A DNA stretch of 64,000 bases, taken from NCBI RefSeq assembly GCF_017873135.1, contig NZ_JAGGJV010000008.1, positions 186,001-250,000 on the forward strand, written 5' to 3'. Made by a program: the position numbers and the translations under genes. Numbering within the stretch: the first letter of the stretch is position 1; every line of letters starts with the position of its first letter. Shown one piece after another: positions 35,761 to 45,992 of the stretch. The DNA comes from Rhizobium herbae (lineage in GTDB: Bacteria; Pseudomonadota; Alphaproteobacteria; Rhizobiales; Rhizobiaceae). The notes below the pieces were generated by a model. It was given only the letters and a program-made list of their open reading frames with translations. It made no database searches and was not told the DNA's origin.

Positions 35761-36645
35761 TTAAGGGTGTTGTTGCGGGGTGCACAAAATCTCCGGCCGA
35801 GCGGTACTGTTTGGGGAATCATAGAGCGAATCCGACGTGAACGTTGTCTTGCGATAAGACCAGTTGAAAACGTGCCGCCCATCCGCCGCATCCACGATGA
35901 GGAGGCCGTGGTTTCGAAGAAAGCGAACTCCGCTGCCGCTGTATTTCGGCTCACGAAAAGTCAGAACCGACGCGTCCATCATGGTAGTGACCGGCCGGTT
36001 GCCTGATTGCAGACAATAAGGGTGTCCCTCCGCGCCCCTTTCCGCTTCGGTCCAAACAGCGACGGCAGATACATAGGCGATGGTCACAGACAGCGTGAGC
36101 GTTGCTGCGAGCATCAGGCAGGATAAACCGAAACGATCAAACGGTGACCTTTGCCGCAGCCCGGGCACGGCGAAAAAAGCCAGGCAGACCAAGGCGACTG
36201 CGAGACAGATCAGCAGCCCGAAGACGATAATGCCGGGCCAACGCGCGAAAATGCCCAGCGGAAACAAAATTATCAATGGTATTGGAACGGATGTAACGAA
36301 CGCGAACAGTACATCGACATAGCGGTTCGCCGCTGCTTCTTTCCGTCTCCGAAAAGTGCTGATCGTTGCTCCAAGGGCAAAGCATATCAAGAACAACACG
36401 ATAGCGGCAAAGGCGATCAGTACGCCGACCCCGAACCGATCGTCGCTATCAGCAGCATCAGACGCCAGCCAATAGCAGAAAACCGCATTTGAGAACGCAA
36501 GAATCCAGAAGGAAAGGCGGTTGAAGTACGGCATGATCGGCAGAATGATCATCGCCAGCAGCAACGACGGATAGGCGACGAAAAAGGCAACGACCATTAT
36601 CTCGTTTGTGTTCTGAGATATCTGACGAAATACATCCGCCAACAC
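35761..36645 (-). CDS. Hypothetical membrane protein coupled to the P450 gene
   Basis: About 294 residues. Five or six hydrophobic helices are visible (MVVAFFVAYPSLLLAMIILP; FWILAFSNAVFCYWLAS; VLIAFAAIVLFLICFALGATI; FAFVTSVPIPLIILFPLGIF; IVFGLLICLAVALVCLAFF; LMLAATLTLSVTIAYVSAVAVW), followed by an extracytoplasmic C-terminal domain of about 85 residues (from TEAERGAEGHPYCLQS). No family recognised. I chose the GTG at 36643-36645, 3 bp after the P450 stop, because GGAG lies eight bases before it. Base composition looks less GC-rich than neighbours (by eye). Convergent with the cupin gene with 1 bp between stops. Confidence 0.6.
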   Translation of the reverse strand: MLADVFRQISQNTNEIMVVAFFVAYPSLLLAMIILPIMPYFNRLSFWILAFSNAVFCYWLASDAADSDDRFGVGVLIAFAAIVLFLICFALGATISTFRRRKEAAANRYVDVLFAFVTSVPIPLIILFPLGIFARWPGIIVFGLLICLAVALVCLAFFAVPGLRQRSPFDRFGLSCLMLAATLTLSVTIAYVSAVAVWTEAERGAEGHPYCLQSGNRPVTTMMDASVLTFREPKYSGSGVRFLRNHGLLIVDAADGRHVFNWSYRKTTFTSDSLYDSPNSTARPEILCTPQQHP

Positions 36646-36647
36646 CG

Positions 36648-37895
36648 TTACCACTCCAGTTCCAGCCGCTCCAATCCGTGGAAATGATAGCTGTCCTTCA
36701 CCTGGGGCTCGCCCTTGAGCCGCAGCCCCGGCAACCGTTCGAACAGGATCGGCAGCGACAGTTTCAGTTCGAGCCTTGCCAGCGGTGCGCCGATGCAGAA
36801 ATGCAGGCCGGCGCCGAACGAGACGTGGGCGCCTTCGTTGCGGTCCGGACGGAAGGCGAGGGGATCGGAGAATTTCTTCGGATCGACATTGGCGGCGGCC
36901 AGCAGCAGGCCGATCTTGTCGCCCTTCTTCAGGCTGATGCCGTCGTCCAGCTCGATATCGGAAAGCGCGTAGCGCTGGAAGATGTGCAGCGGGGCCGCGT
37001 AGCGCATGCATTCCTCGATCGCCCGCTCGGTGGCGGCGTCGCTGGAGAACGCCGCTTCGGCGGACGTGCCGGTTTCGAGCAGGGTGCGCACGGCGTTACC
37101 GAGCTGGTGAACTGTCGCCTCGTGTCCGGCGTTGAGCAAAAGGACGGCCGTGGAGATCAGCTCGTCGTCCGACAGCCGCTCGCCATCCTTCTCGGAGGTG
37201 ATCATGTGTGTCAGCAGGTCGTCGGAGGGATTGTCGCGTTTCCAGTCGATGATGCTCTTCAGGTAGGCGCTGAATTCGGCAGACGCCTGGTTGGCGTCGA
37301 GTTCGGTTTCGAGCGTCGGGTTGAACATGTACATCCGCACCATGCGGTGCGACCAGTCGAGCAGCTTGGGCGCCATGTCCACCGGCACGCCGAGCATGCG
37401 GGCGATCACGGTGACGGGGATGATTTCGGCATAGGTCTTGAGAAGCTCGACCTCGCCGTCCTTTTCGAAACCGTCGATGAGGGAATGGGAGAGTGCTGCG
37501 ATTTCCGGCTTCAACTGCTCGATCTGGCGCGAAACGAAGGCGCGGTTGACCAGCGTTCGAAGCCGCGTATGCGCCGGCGGTTCGAGTTCGAGCAGGGAAT
37601 AGGCCTCCAGCCGGTCGAAATCCTGCAAATGCGGCTTGGGGTCGGGTAGGCCCAGTTCCTCACGGGTCGCGACATGCAGGATCTGCCGGCCGAAGCGGCG
37701 GTCTCGCAACAGGCCGTTCACCTGGTCGTAGCCGGCGAAAAACCATTTCTGCTGTTCTTCCCAGAAGAAGGCCGGACATTGTTGATGCAGCTTCGCGTAA
37801 GATGCCAGCGGGTTCCTGTAAAAGGCCGGATCGCGGACGTCGATGCTGACGCTGCGGGTCGAGGGGGCGACGGAAATGGCAGATTGTGCGGGCAT
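36648..37895 (-). CDS. Cytochrome P450
   Basis: A 415-residue soluble bacterial P450. The heme-thiolate loop is VSFGAGLHFCIGAPLARLEL with Cys367. The I-helix reads STAVLLLNAGHEATVHQLGN (the oxygen-activating GxE/D-T/A pattern), and the K-helix E-x-x-R is EECMRYAAPLHIFQRYA. No ferredoxin or reductase gene lies nearby, so electrons must come from elsewhere. Substrate unknown; it is not a recognisable hormone or terpenoid cluster. The stop lies 3 bp before the downstream membrane-protein start. Confidence 0.92.
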   Translation of the reverse strand: MPAQSAISVAPSTRSVSIDVRDPAFYRNPLASYAKLHQQCPAFFWEEQQKWFFAGYDQVNGLLRDRRFGRQILHVATREELGLPDPKPHLQDFDRLEAYSLLELEPPAHTRLRTLVNRAFVSRQIEQLKPEIAALSHSLIDGFEKDGEVELLKTYAEIIPVTVIARMLGVPVDMAPKLLDWSHRMVRMYMFNPTLETELDANQASAEFSAYLKSIIDWKRDNPSDDLLTHMITSEKDGERLSDDELISTAVLLLNAGHEATVHQLGNAVRTLLETGTSAEAAFSSDAATERAIEECMRYAAPLHIFQRYALSDIELDDGISLKKGDKIGLLLAAANVDPKKFSDPLAFRPDRNEGAHVSFGAGLHFCIGAPLARLELKLSLPILFERLPGLRLKGEPQVKDSYHFHGLERLELEW

Positions 37896-38112
37896 TTGGC
37901 ATTCTCGCTGGATGAAACGACGTGCGTAGGATTGCGATCTATGGTGAGTGCGGCATGGCCGACAAGGAAATTGTCATGTGCATGCCAGATATTGCTACCT
38001 GGAAAATCGTGATGCAGACACCGAAAAACGCGCATTTGTCGGATGCCGCCTTGCCTTGCGGTGTGACATGTCTATTTCATGGACGATGAACGGCAACGAC
38101 CAGAGAGAGACT

Positions 38113-38964
38113 ATGGCTTCGTCGCATACCAGCCTGTCAGCGGGCATTCTGGCCGCTCTCCGCGGCAAGCGCGTCTCGCTTGCAGGCCGGGATCCGGCGG
38201 GCGAGCGCGGCGATACCGTCATCGCTTCCTACAATATCCACAAATGCGTCGGCACCGACAACCGCTTCGATCCCGGTCGCACCACCGAAGTGATCAGCGA
38301 AATCGGCGCCGATATCATCGCCCTCCAGGAGGCAGACCAGCGTTTCGGCGAACGGGCGGGCCTTTTGGACCTTGAGCGGCTGCACCGCGACTGTCATCTG
38401 ATCGCGGTGCCGATCGCCGCTTTTTCCGCCAAGGGACACGGCTGGCACGGCAATGTGCTGCTTTTGCGCGAGGGGGCGGTCGCCAAGGTCCACCAGTTGA
38501 GGCTGCCGGGCGTCGAGCCGCGCGGCGCTCTTGTCGTCGATCTCGACCTGAAGGCTGGGCCGCTGCGCATCATCGCCGCTCATTTCGGCCTGCTGAGACA
38601 TTCCCGCGCCCGGCAGGCGGAGGCGATCATCGCGGCCATCAGCGAGGCGGAGGAACGTCCGACGCTGTTGATCGGCGATCTCAACGAGTGGCGGACGGGG
38701 CGCCGGTCGGCGCTGAGTTACCTCAGTCCCGTCTTCGATCATGCCGCCACCGTTGTGCCGAGCTTTCCCTCGCGGTTCCCGCTTCTGGCGCTCGACCGCG
38801 TCATGGGAAGCCCGCACAATCTGGTCACCGCCGTCGAAGTGCACAATACGCCGCTTGCCCGCGTGGCTTCCGATCACCTGCCGATCAAGGCCTATATCGA
38901 CCTCAAGGCGGCGCTTGGGCGCGGCGGAAATCCAATCGAAGCGGTTTCCACCGCTCAACCCTGA
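38113..38964 (+). CDS. Endonuclease/exonuclease/phosphatase (EEP) family protein
   Basis: A 283-residue protein of the EEP superfamily. Motifs: IASYNIHKCVG (Asn), IIALQEADQ (catalytic Glu), GDLNEWRTGRRS (Asp-x-Asn), and ASDHLPIKAYI (SDH). These Mg2+-dependent enzymes cleave phosphodiester bonds in nucleic acids or phospholipids. The start at 38113 follows GAGAGA; an in-frame ATG at 38068 is possible. Co-transcribed with the PLD gene (18 bp gap), which suggests membrane lipid or phosphodiester metabolism. Confidence 0.82.
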   Translation: MASSHTSLSAGILAALRGKRVSLAGRDPAGERGDTVIASYNIHKCVGTDNRFDPGRTTEVISEIGADIIALQEADQRFGERAGLLDLERLHRDCHLIAVPIAAFSAKGHGWHGNVLLLREGAVAKVHQLRLPGVEPRGALVVDLDLKAGPLRIIAAHFGLLRHSRARQAEAIIAAISEAEERPTLLIGDLNEWRTGRRSALSYLSPVFDHAATVVPSFPSRFPLLALDRVMGSPHNLVTAVEVHNTPLARVASDHLPIKAYIDLKAALGRGGNPIEAVSTAQP

Positions 38965-38982
38965 CGGACAGGTCGTCGTTTC

Positions 38983-40542
38983 ATGCGTGCCGCTATTGTT
39001 GCCCTGTCCGTTTTCGTGTCCGGCCTGTTCGCGCTCGTCGCAGTCTACACGTACGGCCGTTTCGGGCGTAGATTGCAGGGCCCTGCATCGACCGCTTTGC
39101 AGCCGGGGCACGATCAGACCGAACTCGACCGATTGGCAACGCCCTTGCTTAAAGCGCATGAGGGGCTGCACGGCATTTCACTGATCTCGGACAATATGAC
39201 GGCCTTCACACTCAGGGCGCTGTCGGCGCGCAAGGCCGGGCGCAGCCTCGATTTGCAGTATTACTACTGGAAGAACGACCTCACCGGCCGGATGCTGACG
39301 CGTGAAGTGCTGGCCGCCGCCGATCGCGGCGTTCGGGTGCGGTTGCTTCTCGACGATATCAATGCCGGGCTGCACGACCGCATGTGCCTGTCGCTTGACG
39401 GCCATCCGAATATCGAGGTTCGACTGTTCAACCCCAGCCGCGCGCGCACCGACCGCTTCAAGCGCGGCTTCGAGATGGTGCTGCGACCTTTCCGCGCCAC
39501 GCGGCGCATGCACAACAAGCAATGGATCGCCGATGGCTGTCTCGTGATCGCCGGCGGCCGCAACATCGGCGATGCCTATTTCGACGCGGACGAGCAATCG
39601 AACTTTCGCGATCTCGACGTCTGGATGCTCGGCCCCGTCGCCGACGATGCCGCAGCGGTTTTCGACCGCTATTGGAATAGCCCGATGGTCGTGCCGATCA
39701 GCGCGCTGCGGACGCCGCGCGCGCACTATCTGCCGGCTTTCAGGGAGAAGCTCGAAAAGATTGCCGCAACATCGGGCGGGCTTCACTATCTGGCGCAGGT
39801 CGATCTGGCGACCCGGGATGGTGGCCTGTTGCCGGCAAAGGTGCCGCTTCATTGGACAAGCGCTGCCAGGCTCATATCCGATCCGCCCGAGAAGGCGTTT
39901 CTACAGAAACGCAACAACTGGATCATGCGGGAATTGATGCCGGTCCTGACATCGGCGCAACGGGATGTCCGGGTTATTTCGCCCTATTTCATCCCCGGCG
40001 CCCAGGGCATTGCCGAAATCGCCAGGTTGGTGGAACGGAAGGTCAAGGTCGACGTATTGACGAATTCGCTGGCGGCCACCGACGTCGCGGCGGTTCACGG
40101 TGCCTACGCCAACTACCGCAAGGCGCTGTTGAAAAGCGGCACGACATTGTTCGAGCTGAAGGCCATGCACGAATTCGGCGATCCCCAGCGTATGTCGCTG
40201 TTCGGTTCGCGCGGCGCCAGTCTGCACACCAAGGCCTTTACCGTCGATGGAAAGACCGGGTTCGTCGGATCGATGAATTTCGATCCGCGCTCGGCCTCGC
40301 TGAATACGGAGATGGGGGTGCTTTTCACCCATCCGGCGCTGGTCACGGAGGTCGAGGCGATTTTCGACGAGGAGACAAGCCCGGAAAACAGCTTTCGGCT
40401 GTCGCTCGACAAGGGGCGTCTTCGCTGGCACGACAGCGAGGGCAGCGCGCCGCGCGTACTTTACCGCGAACCGGAGGCCGGTTTCTGGCGCCGCCTGACG
40501 GCCGGGATCATCCGTATACTGCCGATCGAATCGCAACTTTGA
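38983..40542 (+). CDS. Phospholipase D-family protein (ClsC-like)
   Basis: A 519-residue protein with an N-terminal membrane anchor or signal (IVALSVFVSGLFALVAVYTY) and two complete HKD motifs: H177-x-K179-x4-D184 in MHNKQWIADG and H415-x-K417-x4-D422 in LHTKAFTVDG. The GSMNFDPRSASLNTEM stretch is characteristic of cardiolipin synthase ClsC-like proteins. It may synthesise or remodel cardiolipin, or cleave phosphodiesters. It follows the EEP gene on the same transcript. Confidence 0.86.
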   Translation: MRAAIVALSVFVSGLFALVAVYTYGRFGRRLQGPASTALQPGHDQTELDRLATPLLKAHEGLHGISLISDNMTAFTLRALSARKAGRSLDLQYYYWKNDLTGRMLTREVLAAADRGVRVRLLLDDINAGLHDRMCLSLDGHPNIEVRLFNPSRARTDRFKRGFEMVLRPFRATRRMHNKQWIADGCLVIAGGRNIGDAYFDADEQSNFRDLDVWMLGPVADDAAAVFDRYWNSPMVVPISALRTPRAHYLPAFREKLEKIAATSGGLHYLAQVDLATRDGGLLPAKVPLHWTSAARLISDPPEKAFLQKRNNWIMRELMPVLTSAQRDVRVISPYFIPGAQGIAEIARLVERKVKVDVLTNSLAATDVAAVHGAYANYRKALLKSGTTLFELKAMHEFGDPQRMSLFGSRGASLHTKAFTVDGKTGFVGSMNFDPRSASLNTEMGVLFTHPALVTEVEAIFDEETSPENSFRLSLDKGRLRWHDSEGSAPRVLYREPEAGFWRRLTAGIIRILPIESQL

Positions 40543-40556
40543 TCCGCATTTACCGA

Positions 40557-40593
40557 TTTTTCACCCTGAAGGCCCGAAAGCCTGTGTGAAAAA
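40557..40593 (+). terminator. Putative terminator of the EEP-PLD transcript
   Basis: TTTTTCAC (40557-40564) and GTGAAAAA (40586-40593) enclose a second AGGC/GCCT stem. The structure has a bulge and lacks a clean downstream T-tract. Confidence 0.5.
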
Positions 40594-40715
40594 GCGAAAA
40601 ATACCGGCTGGCGCTCTATCCTGCCCGTTAGAACCCGCTAAAGGATCCGCATGGATGCGCCGCGACGGCAATATCGCCGCGCCATTCGGGTATTAACGTT
40701 ATGCAGAGTTCGCGA

Positions 40716-40745
40716 CTTGAAGTGGGGGTGTGGGACACTCTATGT
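40716..40745 (+). promoter_or_regulatory. RpoH (heat-shock) promoter of clpP
   Basis: CTTGAA (40716-40721), a 17-base spacer and TCTATGT (40739-40745) match the alphaproteobacterial RpoH consensus CTTGAA-N17/18-CYTATNT at all but one position. It lies 72 bp before clpP, giving a leader of about 65 nt. Confidence 0.75.
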
Positions 40746-40817
40746 ATGGACAAGAGATATTCCCGATGATTCCCGGTGTGCAAAAGGGTTTGTGCACCAG
40801 CTAGACAAAGGTTTGAC

Positions 40818-41450
40818 ATGAGAAATCCCGTTGATACCGCTATGGCTCTGGTGCCGATGGTCGTTGAACAGACCAATCGCGGCGAGCGCTCCTACGATAT
40901 CTTTTCGCGCCTCCTGAAAGAGCGCATCATCTTTTTGACGGGTCCTGTGGAAGACCACATGGCAACGCTGATCTGCGCTCAGCTGCTGTTTCTCGAGGCT
41001 GAGAACCCGAAGAAGGAAATCGCCCTCTACATCAATTCGCCGGGTGGCGTCGTCACCGCCGGCATGGCGATCTACGATACGATGCAGTTCATCAAGCCAG
41101 CCGTTTCGACGCTGTGCATCGGCCAGGCCGCCTCCATGGGGTCGCTGCTTCTGGCCGCCGGCCACAAGGACATGCGCTTTGCGACGCCGAACGCCCGCAT
41201 CATGGTTCACCAGCCGTCTGGCGGCTTCCAGGGCCAGGCATCCGACATCGAACGTCATGCCCGCGATATCCTGAAAATGAAGCGCCGTTTGAACGAAGTT
41301 TATGTCAAGCACACCGGCCGCACGTTGGAAGAGGTTGAACAGACGCTTGATCGTGACCACTTTATGACAGCGGACGAAGCGCTGAGCTGGGGTGTTGTCG
41401 ACAAGGTGATCACCTCGCGTGAAGCGATGGAATCCGCGACGGACGCGTAA
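40818..41450 (+). CDS. clpP: ATP-dependent Clp protease proteolytic subunit
   Basis: A 210-residue serine protease. The catalytic triad is Ser106 (GQAASMGS), His131 (IMVHQPSGG) and Asp180 (LDRDHFMTA). It forms a double heptamer that works with ClpX, encoded 303 bp downstream, or ClpA. The start at 40818 begins [18 protein letters not shown]; the leading 10-15 residues are the propeptide-like tail. An RpoH promoter precedes it. Confidence 0.97.
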   Translation: MRNPVDTAMALVPMVVEQTNRGERSYDIFSRLLKERIIFLTGPVEDHMATLICAQLLFLEAENPKKEIALYINSPGGVVTAGMAIYDTMQFIKPAVSTLCIGQAASMGSLLLAAGHKDMRFATPNARIMVHQPSGGFQGQASDIERHARDILKMKRRLNEVYVKHTGRTLEEVEQTLDRDHFMTADEALSWGVVDKVITSREAMESATDA

Positions 41451-41753
41451 GTTTCAAGCTTTTGTGTGCGGATAGATGCATTTGTGACACAATTGTAACC
41501 GTCATAGGGCTTTATCCGCAGACCAAAGCCGTTAATATCGACCGTTAATGCTATGTTGAAGTTTGAAGTCCTAGCATTCGGTATTCGGTGGGAGATTCGT
41601 TGCTGCCGGACATCAAACGTGGTTGTTTGAAGCCGGTTCGTACTCCCGAAAGCGCCGTATCTTTGCGTGTGAACGCGGAAGGTAATGCGGGGCGGGTTGA
41701 GTAGTCCGTTTCACCTTGTCTCAAGGTGTCCGGCGTGCTGGAAGGAAAGTGAT
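41451..41753 (+). promoter_or_regulatory. clpP-clpX gap: repeats and candidate clpX promoter
   Basis: 303 bp without a gene. It holds two direct copies of CCGTTAAT (41529-41536 and 41542-41549), followed by CTATGTT, a possible -10; and an inverted repeat CACCTTG (41712-41718) / CAAGGTG (41722-41728), 25 bp before the clpX start, which could affect translation. No terminator with T-tract after clpP was recognised. No ORF or RNA gene recognised. Confidence 0.35.
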
Positions 41754-43031
41754 ATGAGCAAGGTCAGCGGTAGCAACGGCGGTGACTCGAAGAATACCCT
41801 ATACTGCTCCTTCTGCGGGAAGAGCCAGCACGAGGTCCGCAAGCTGATTGCCGGACCGACGGTGTTCATCTGCGATGAATGCGTCGAACTCTGCATGGAC
41901 ATCATCCGCGAAGAGAACAAGACCTCGATGGTCAAGTCCCGTGACGGCGTTCCGACGCCGCAGGAGATCATCAAGGTTCTCGACGAATATGTGATCGGCC
42001 AGCAACAGGCCAAGCGCATCCTGTCGGTCGCCGTCCACAACCATTACAAGCGTCTGGCGCATTCCGCGAAGGGAAGCGACATCGAGCTTGCGAAGTCGAA
42101 CATCATGCTCGTCGGCCCGACCGGTTGCGGCAAGACCTATCTGGCACAGACGCTGGCGCGCATCATCGACGTGCCGTTCACCATGGCCGATGCGACGACG
42201 CTGACCGAAGCCGGTTATGTCGGCGAGGACGTCGAGAACATCATCCTGAAGCTGCTGCAGTCGGCCGACTACAATGTCGAGCGGGCCCAGCGCGGCATCG
42301 TCTATATCGACGAAGTCGACAAGATCTCGCGCAAGTCCGACAATCCGTCGATCACGAGGGACGTGTCGGGCGAGGGCGTGCAGCAGGCGCTTCTGAAGAT
42401 CATGGAAGGCACGGTCGCTTCCGTTCCGCCGCAGGGCGGCCGCAAGCATCCGCAGCAGGAATTCCTGCAGGTCGACACGACCAACATCCTGTTCATCTGC
42501 GGCGGCGCCTTTGCTGGCCTCGACAAGATCATTTCGGCCCGTGGCGAAAAGACCTCGATCGGCTTCGGCGCTTCGGTGAAGTCGCCGGAAGATCGCCGGG
42601 TCGGCGAAGTGCTGCGCGAACTGGAACCTGAAGATCTGGTAAAGTTCGGCCTCATCCCGGAATTCATCGGCCGTCTGCCAGTCCTGGCGACGCTAGAGGA
42701 TCTCGACGAGCCGGCGCTGATCCAGATCCTGTCGGAGCCGAAGAACGCGCTGATCAAGCAGTACCAGCGCCTGTTCGAGATGGAAGACGTGGAACTGACC
42801 TTCCACGAGGATGCGCTGCGCGAAATCGCCAAGCGTGCCATCATCCGCAAGACCGGCGCCCGCGGCCTCCGTTCGATCATGGAAAAGATCCTGCTCGACA
42901 CGATGTTCGAACTGCCGACGCTCGAAGGCGTTCGCGAAGTGGTCATCTCCGACGAGGTGGTCAAGGGTTCGGCCCGTCCGCTCTACATCTATTCGGAGCG
43001 GTCTGAAGAAAAGGCCAACGTTTCGGCCTGA
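41754..43031 (+). CDS. clpX: ATP-dependent Clp protease ATP-binding subunit ClpX
   Basis: A 425-residue AAA+ unfoldase. The N-terminal zinc-binding domain has [18 protein letters not shown] and [10 protein letters not shown] (C4). The Walker A is [11 protein letters not shown], Walker [11 protein letters not shown], and the pore-loop region is GYVGEDVEN. It delivers substrates to ClpP. The start at 41754 follows GGAAGGAAAG. A strong terminator follows, so lon is transcribed separately. Confidence 0.97.
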   Translation: MSKVSGSNGGDSKNTLYCSFCGKSQHEVRKLIAGPTVFICDECVELCMDIIREENKTSMVKSRDGVPTPQEIIKVLDEYVIGQQQAKRILSVAVHNHYKRLAHSAKGSDIELAKSNIMLVGPTGCGKTYLAQTLARIIDVPFTMADATTLTEAGYVGEDVENIILKLLQSADYNVERAQRGIVYIDEVDKISRKSDNPSITRDVSGEGVQQALLKIMEGTVASVPPQGGRKHPQQEFLQVDTTNILFICGGAFAGLDKIISARGEKTSIGFGASVKSPEDRRVGEVLRELEPEDLVKFGLIPEFIGRLPVLATLEDLDEPALIQILSEPKNALIKQYQRLFEMEDVELTFHEDALREIAKRAIIRKTGARGLRSIMEKILLDTMFELPTLEGVREVVISDEVVKGSARPLYIYSERSEEKANVSA

Positions 43032-43053
43032 TCGAACGCGACTTAAGTTGAAG

Positions 43054-43079
43054 AGGCCCGCCACGTGCGGGCCTTTTTT
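43054..43079 (+). terminator. clpX terminator
   Basis: AGGCCCGC (43054-43061) and GCGGGCCT (43067-43074) with a CACGT loop, followed by a T6 run to 43079. A classic rho-independent terminator, 23 bp after the stop. Confidence 0.93.
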
Positions 43080-43504
43080 ATGGGGAAAATTGTAAATGTG
43101 ACTATGCCACTGCCTGTCAGGACGAACGGGTGAAGCCAAAAAGGCGTGGCTGCCTTGCATATTTTGCAGTGCTTCGACGCGTCAACAGCTTGAATTCCGG
43201 GCGTTGTGGTCGAATGGACAATCGGCAGAATCGGCGATTGCTAAAAGCAGCCAACAACGCGATTATATAACGATTCTGTGTCGGCGTGTCCTGATACGAA
43301 TCGTGTGCGTTAAGTTCCGCGGCAAGGCCCGCAACAGTCAGATGCCGTTTAATATCCGACTACGGCGCCCTCCCGGTTCGGTAGTCGGCAAAGGGTTGAA
43401 AACAGACGTCACACACTCCACCTGACAGTGGAAAGAATGAGGACCGGAAGCGCTCTTGAACGCTTCGGGTAACGGGCCCGGAAACGGGACGGAAAGGAAA
43501 TGAC
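43080..43504 (+). promoter_or_regulatory. Long lon upstream region: candidate promoter and inverted repeat
   Basis: About 425 bp without a gene. A possible sigma-70 promoter is TTGCTA (43238-43243), 18 bp, ATTATA (43262-43267). Further down, CCGACTAC (43356-43363) and GTAGTCGG (43381-43388) form an 8-bp inverted repeat with a 17-base loop. Two CTTGAA- or GTTGAA-like hexamers exist, but no matching RpoH -10 was found. The lon ribosome site is GGAAAGGAAATGAC. Confidence 0.35.
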
Positions 43505-45925
43505 ATGACGAGCAAAACGTCTCCGGCAATTGAGAGCGCGACCTATCCGGTGCTGCCGCTACGCGACATCGTGGTGTTCCCGCACATGATCGTACCGCTG
43601 TTTGTCGGCCGCGAGAAGTCGATCCGCGCGCTGGAAGAAGTCATGGGTACCGACAAGCAGATCATGCTTGCGACCCAGATCAACGCGAGCGACGACGATC
43701 CGGAACCCGCTGCAATCTATCAGATCGGCACCATTGCCAACGTGCTTCAACTGCTGAAACTGCCCGACGGTACCGTCAAGGTGCTTGTCGAAGGCCGTTC
43801 GCGCGCCGAGATCGACGGCTATACCGCCCGTGATGAGTTCTACGAAGCGATGGCGCACCCGCTTGCCGAACCGGAAGAAGACCCGGTCGAGATCGAAGCG
43901 CTCAGCCGCTCTGTGGTGTCCGAATTCGAGAGCTATGTGAAGCTCAACAAGAAGATTTCCCCGGAAGTCGTTGGCGCTGCCAGCCAGATCGAAGACTATT
44001 CGAAGCTTGCCGATACGGTCGCTTCGCACCTCTCCATCAAGATTGTCGAAAAGCAGGAAATGCTCGAGACGACCAGCGTCAAGCTGCGCCTTGAAAAGGC
44101 GCTCGGCTTCATGGAAGGCGAAATCTCCGTTCTCCAGGTCGAAAAACGCATCCGCTCGCGCGTCAAGCGCCAGATGGAAAAGACCCAGCGCGAATATTAC
44201 CTGAACGAGCAGATGAAGGCGATCCAGAAGGAGCTCGGCGACGGCGAGGAAGGCCGCGACGAGATGGCCGAACTCGAGGACCGCATCGTCAAGACCAAGC
44301 TCTCCAAGGAGGCCCGCGAAAAGGCCGACGCGGAAGTCAAGAAGCTGCGCCAGATGAGCCCGATGTCGGCGGAAGCCACCGTCGTGCGCAACTATCTGGA
44401 TTGGCTGCTCGGCATTCCGTGGTCGAAGAAGTCGAAGGTCAAGACCGACCTGAACCATGCCGAGAAGGTGTTGGAACTCGATCACTTCGGCCTCGACAAG
44501 GTCAAGGAACGGATCATCGAGTATCTGGCGGTTCAGGCGCGTTCGCAGAAGATCAAGGGACCGATCCTGTGCCTCGTCGGTCCTCCGGGCGTCGGCAAGA
44601 CCTCGCTTGCCAAGTCGATCGCCAAGGCGACCGGCCGTGAGTATATCCGCATGGCGCTCGGCGGCGTTCGCGACGAAGCCGAAATCCGCGGTCACCGCCG
44701 CACCTATATCGGCTCGATGCCCGGCAAGGTCATCCAGTCGATGAAGAAGGCGAAGAAGTCCAATCCGCTCTTCCTGCTCGACGAGATCGACAAGATGGGC
44801 CAGGATTTCCGCGGCGATCCGTCCTCGGCTCTGCTTGAGGTGCTGGATCCGGAACAGAACTCGACGTTCATGGACCACTATCTGGAGGTCGAATACGACC
44901 TCTCGAACGTGATGTTCATCACCACGGCGAACACGCTGAACATTCCAGCCCCCTTGATGGACCGCATGGAAGTGATCCGCATCGCCGGCTACACGGAAGA
45001 AGAAAAGCTGGAGATCGCCAAGCGGCATCTGCTGCCGAAGGCGATTGCCGATCACGCGCTTCAGCCGAAGGAGTTCTCGATCACCGACGGCGCGCTGTCG
45101 ACGATCATCCAGACCTACACCCGCGAAGCCGGTGTGCGCAGCCTTGAGCGCGAACTGATGAAGGTCGCCCGCAAGGCCGTGACGGAAATCTTGAAGGGGC
45201 GCACCGACAAGGTCGAGGTGACAGCCGAGAACATCAACGACTATCTCGGTGTTCCGCGCTATCGTCATGGCGAAGCTGAGCGCACCGATCAGGTGGGCGT
45301 TGTCACGGGTCTGGCCTGGACCGAGGTCGGCGGCGAGTTGCTGACGATCGAAGGCGTGATGATGCCCGGCAAGGGCCGCATGACGGTGACCGGCAACCTG
45401 CGCGACGTGATGAAGGAATCGATTTCGGCTGCGGCATCCTATGTCCGCTCGCGCGCGATTGACTTCGGCATCGAGCCGCCGCTGTTCGACAGGAGCGACA
45501 TCCATGTGCACGTGCCGGAAGGCGCGACACCCAAGGACGGTCCGTCCGCCGGTGTGGCCATGGCAACCGCGATCGTCTCGATCATGACCGGTATCGCTGT
45601 CAACAAGGACGTGGCGATGACCGGTGAAATCACCCTGCGCGGCCGTGTCCTGCCGATCGGCGGTTTGAAGGAAAAGCTGCTCGCAGCGCTTCGCGGCGGC
45701 ATCAAGAAGGTGCTGATCCCGGAAGAAAACGCCAAGGATCTGGCGGATATTCCGGACAACGTGAAGAACAACATGGAGATCATTCCGGTCTCGCATATCG
45801 GTGAAGTCCTGCAGCATGCATTGCTGCGGGTTCCGGTGGCGATCGAGTGGGATCCTGCCAAGCAGGCGGTGCCGATTGCCGCTGTCGATCCGGTCGATGA
45901 CGCCGGAACGTCGATTGCTCACTAG
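43505..45925 (+). CDS. lon: ATP-dependent protease Lon (LonA)
   Basis: An 806-residue serine protease of the AAA+ type. The N-terminal substrate domain starts [27 protein letters not shown]; Walker A is [16 protein letters not shown]; Walker B is FLLDEIDKM; the proteolytic Ser681 lies in [13 protein letters not shown] and the paired Lys724 in [13 protein letters not shown]. Length is typical of LonA. Monocistronic, with a strong terminator. Confidence 0.98.
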   Translation: MTSKTSPAIESATYPVLPLRDIVVFPHMIVPLFVGREKSIRALEEVMGTDKQIMLATQINASDDDPEPAAIYQIGTIANVLQLLKLPDGTVKVLVEGRSRAEIDGYTARDEFYEAMAHPLAEPEEDPVEIEALSRSVVSEFESYVKLNKKISPEVVGAASQIEDYSKLADTVASHLSIKIVEKQEMLETTSVKLRLEKALGFMEGEISVLQVEKRIRSRVKRQMEKTQREYYLNEQMKAIQKELGDGEEGRDEMAELEDRIVKTKLSKEAREKADAEVKKLRQMSPMSAEATVVRNYLDWLLGIPWSKKSKVKTDLNHAEKVLELDHFGLDKVKERIIEYLAVQARSQKIKGPILCLVGPPGVGKTSLAKSIAKATGREYIRMALGGVRDEAEIRGHRRTYIGSMPGKVIQSMKKAKKSNPLFLLDEIDKMGQDFRGDPSSALLEVLDPEQNSTFMDHYLEVEYDLSNVMFITTANTLNIPAPLMDRMEVIRIAGYTEEEKLEIAKRHLLPKAIADHALQPKEFSITDGALSTIIQTYTREAGVRSLERELMKVARKAVTEILKGRTDKVEVTAENINDYLGVPRYRHGEAERTDQVGVVTGLAWTEVGGELLTIEGVMMPGKGRMTVTGNLRDVMKESISAAASYVRSRAIDFGIEPPLFDRSDIHVHVPEGATPKDGPSAGVAMATAIVSIMTGIAVNKDVAMTGEITLRGRVLPIGGLKEKLLAALRGGIKKVLIPEENAKDLADIPDNVKNNMEIIPVSHIGEVLQHALLRVPVAIEWDPAKQAVPIAAVDPVDDAGTSIAH

Positions 45926-45992
45926 GCACTTGACTTGAACTCCAACTGGTGCCTGCCGCAGGTTGGGTGCCGATTTGGAACGGAAACAGTGG

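Noticed and set aside
43190..43235. RpoH promoter for lon (CTTGAA at about 43189)
   Set aside because: No CYTATNT-like -10 lies 16-18 bases downstream of it.
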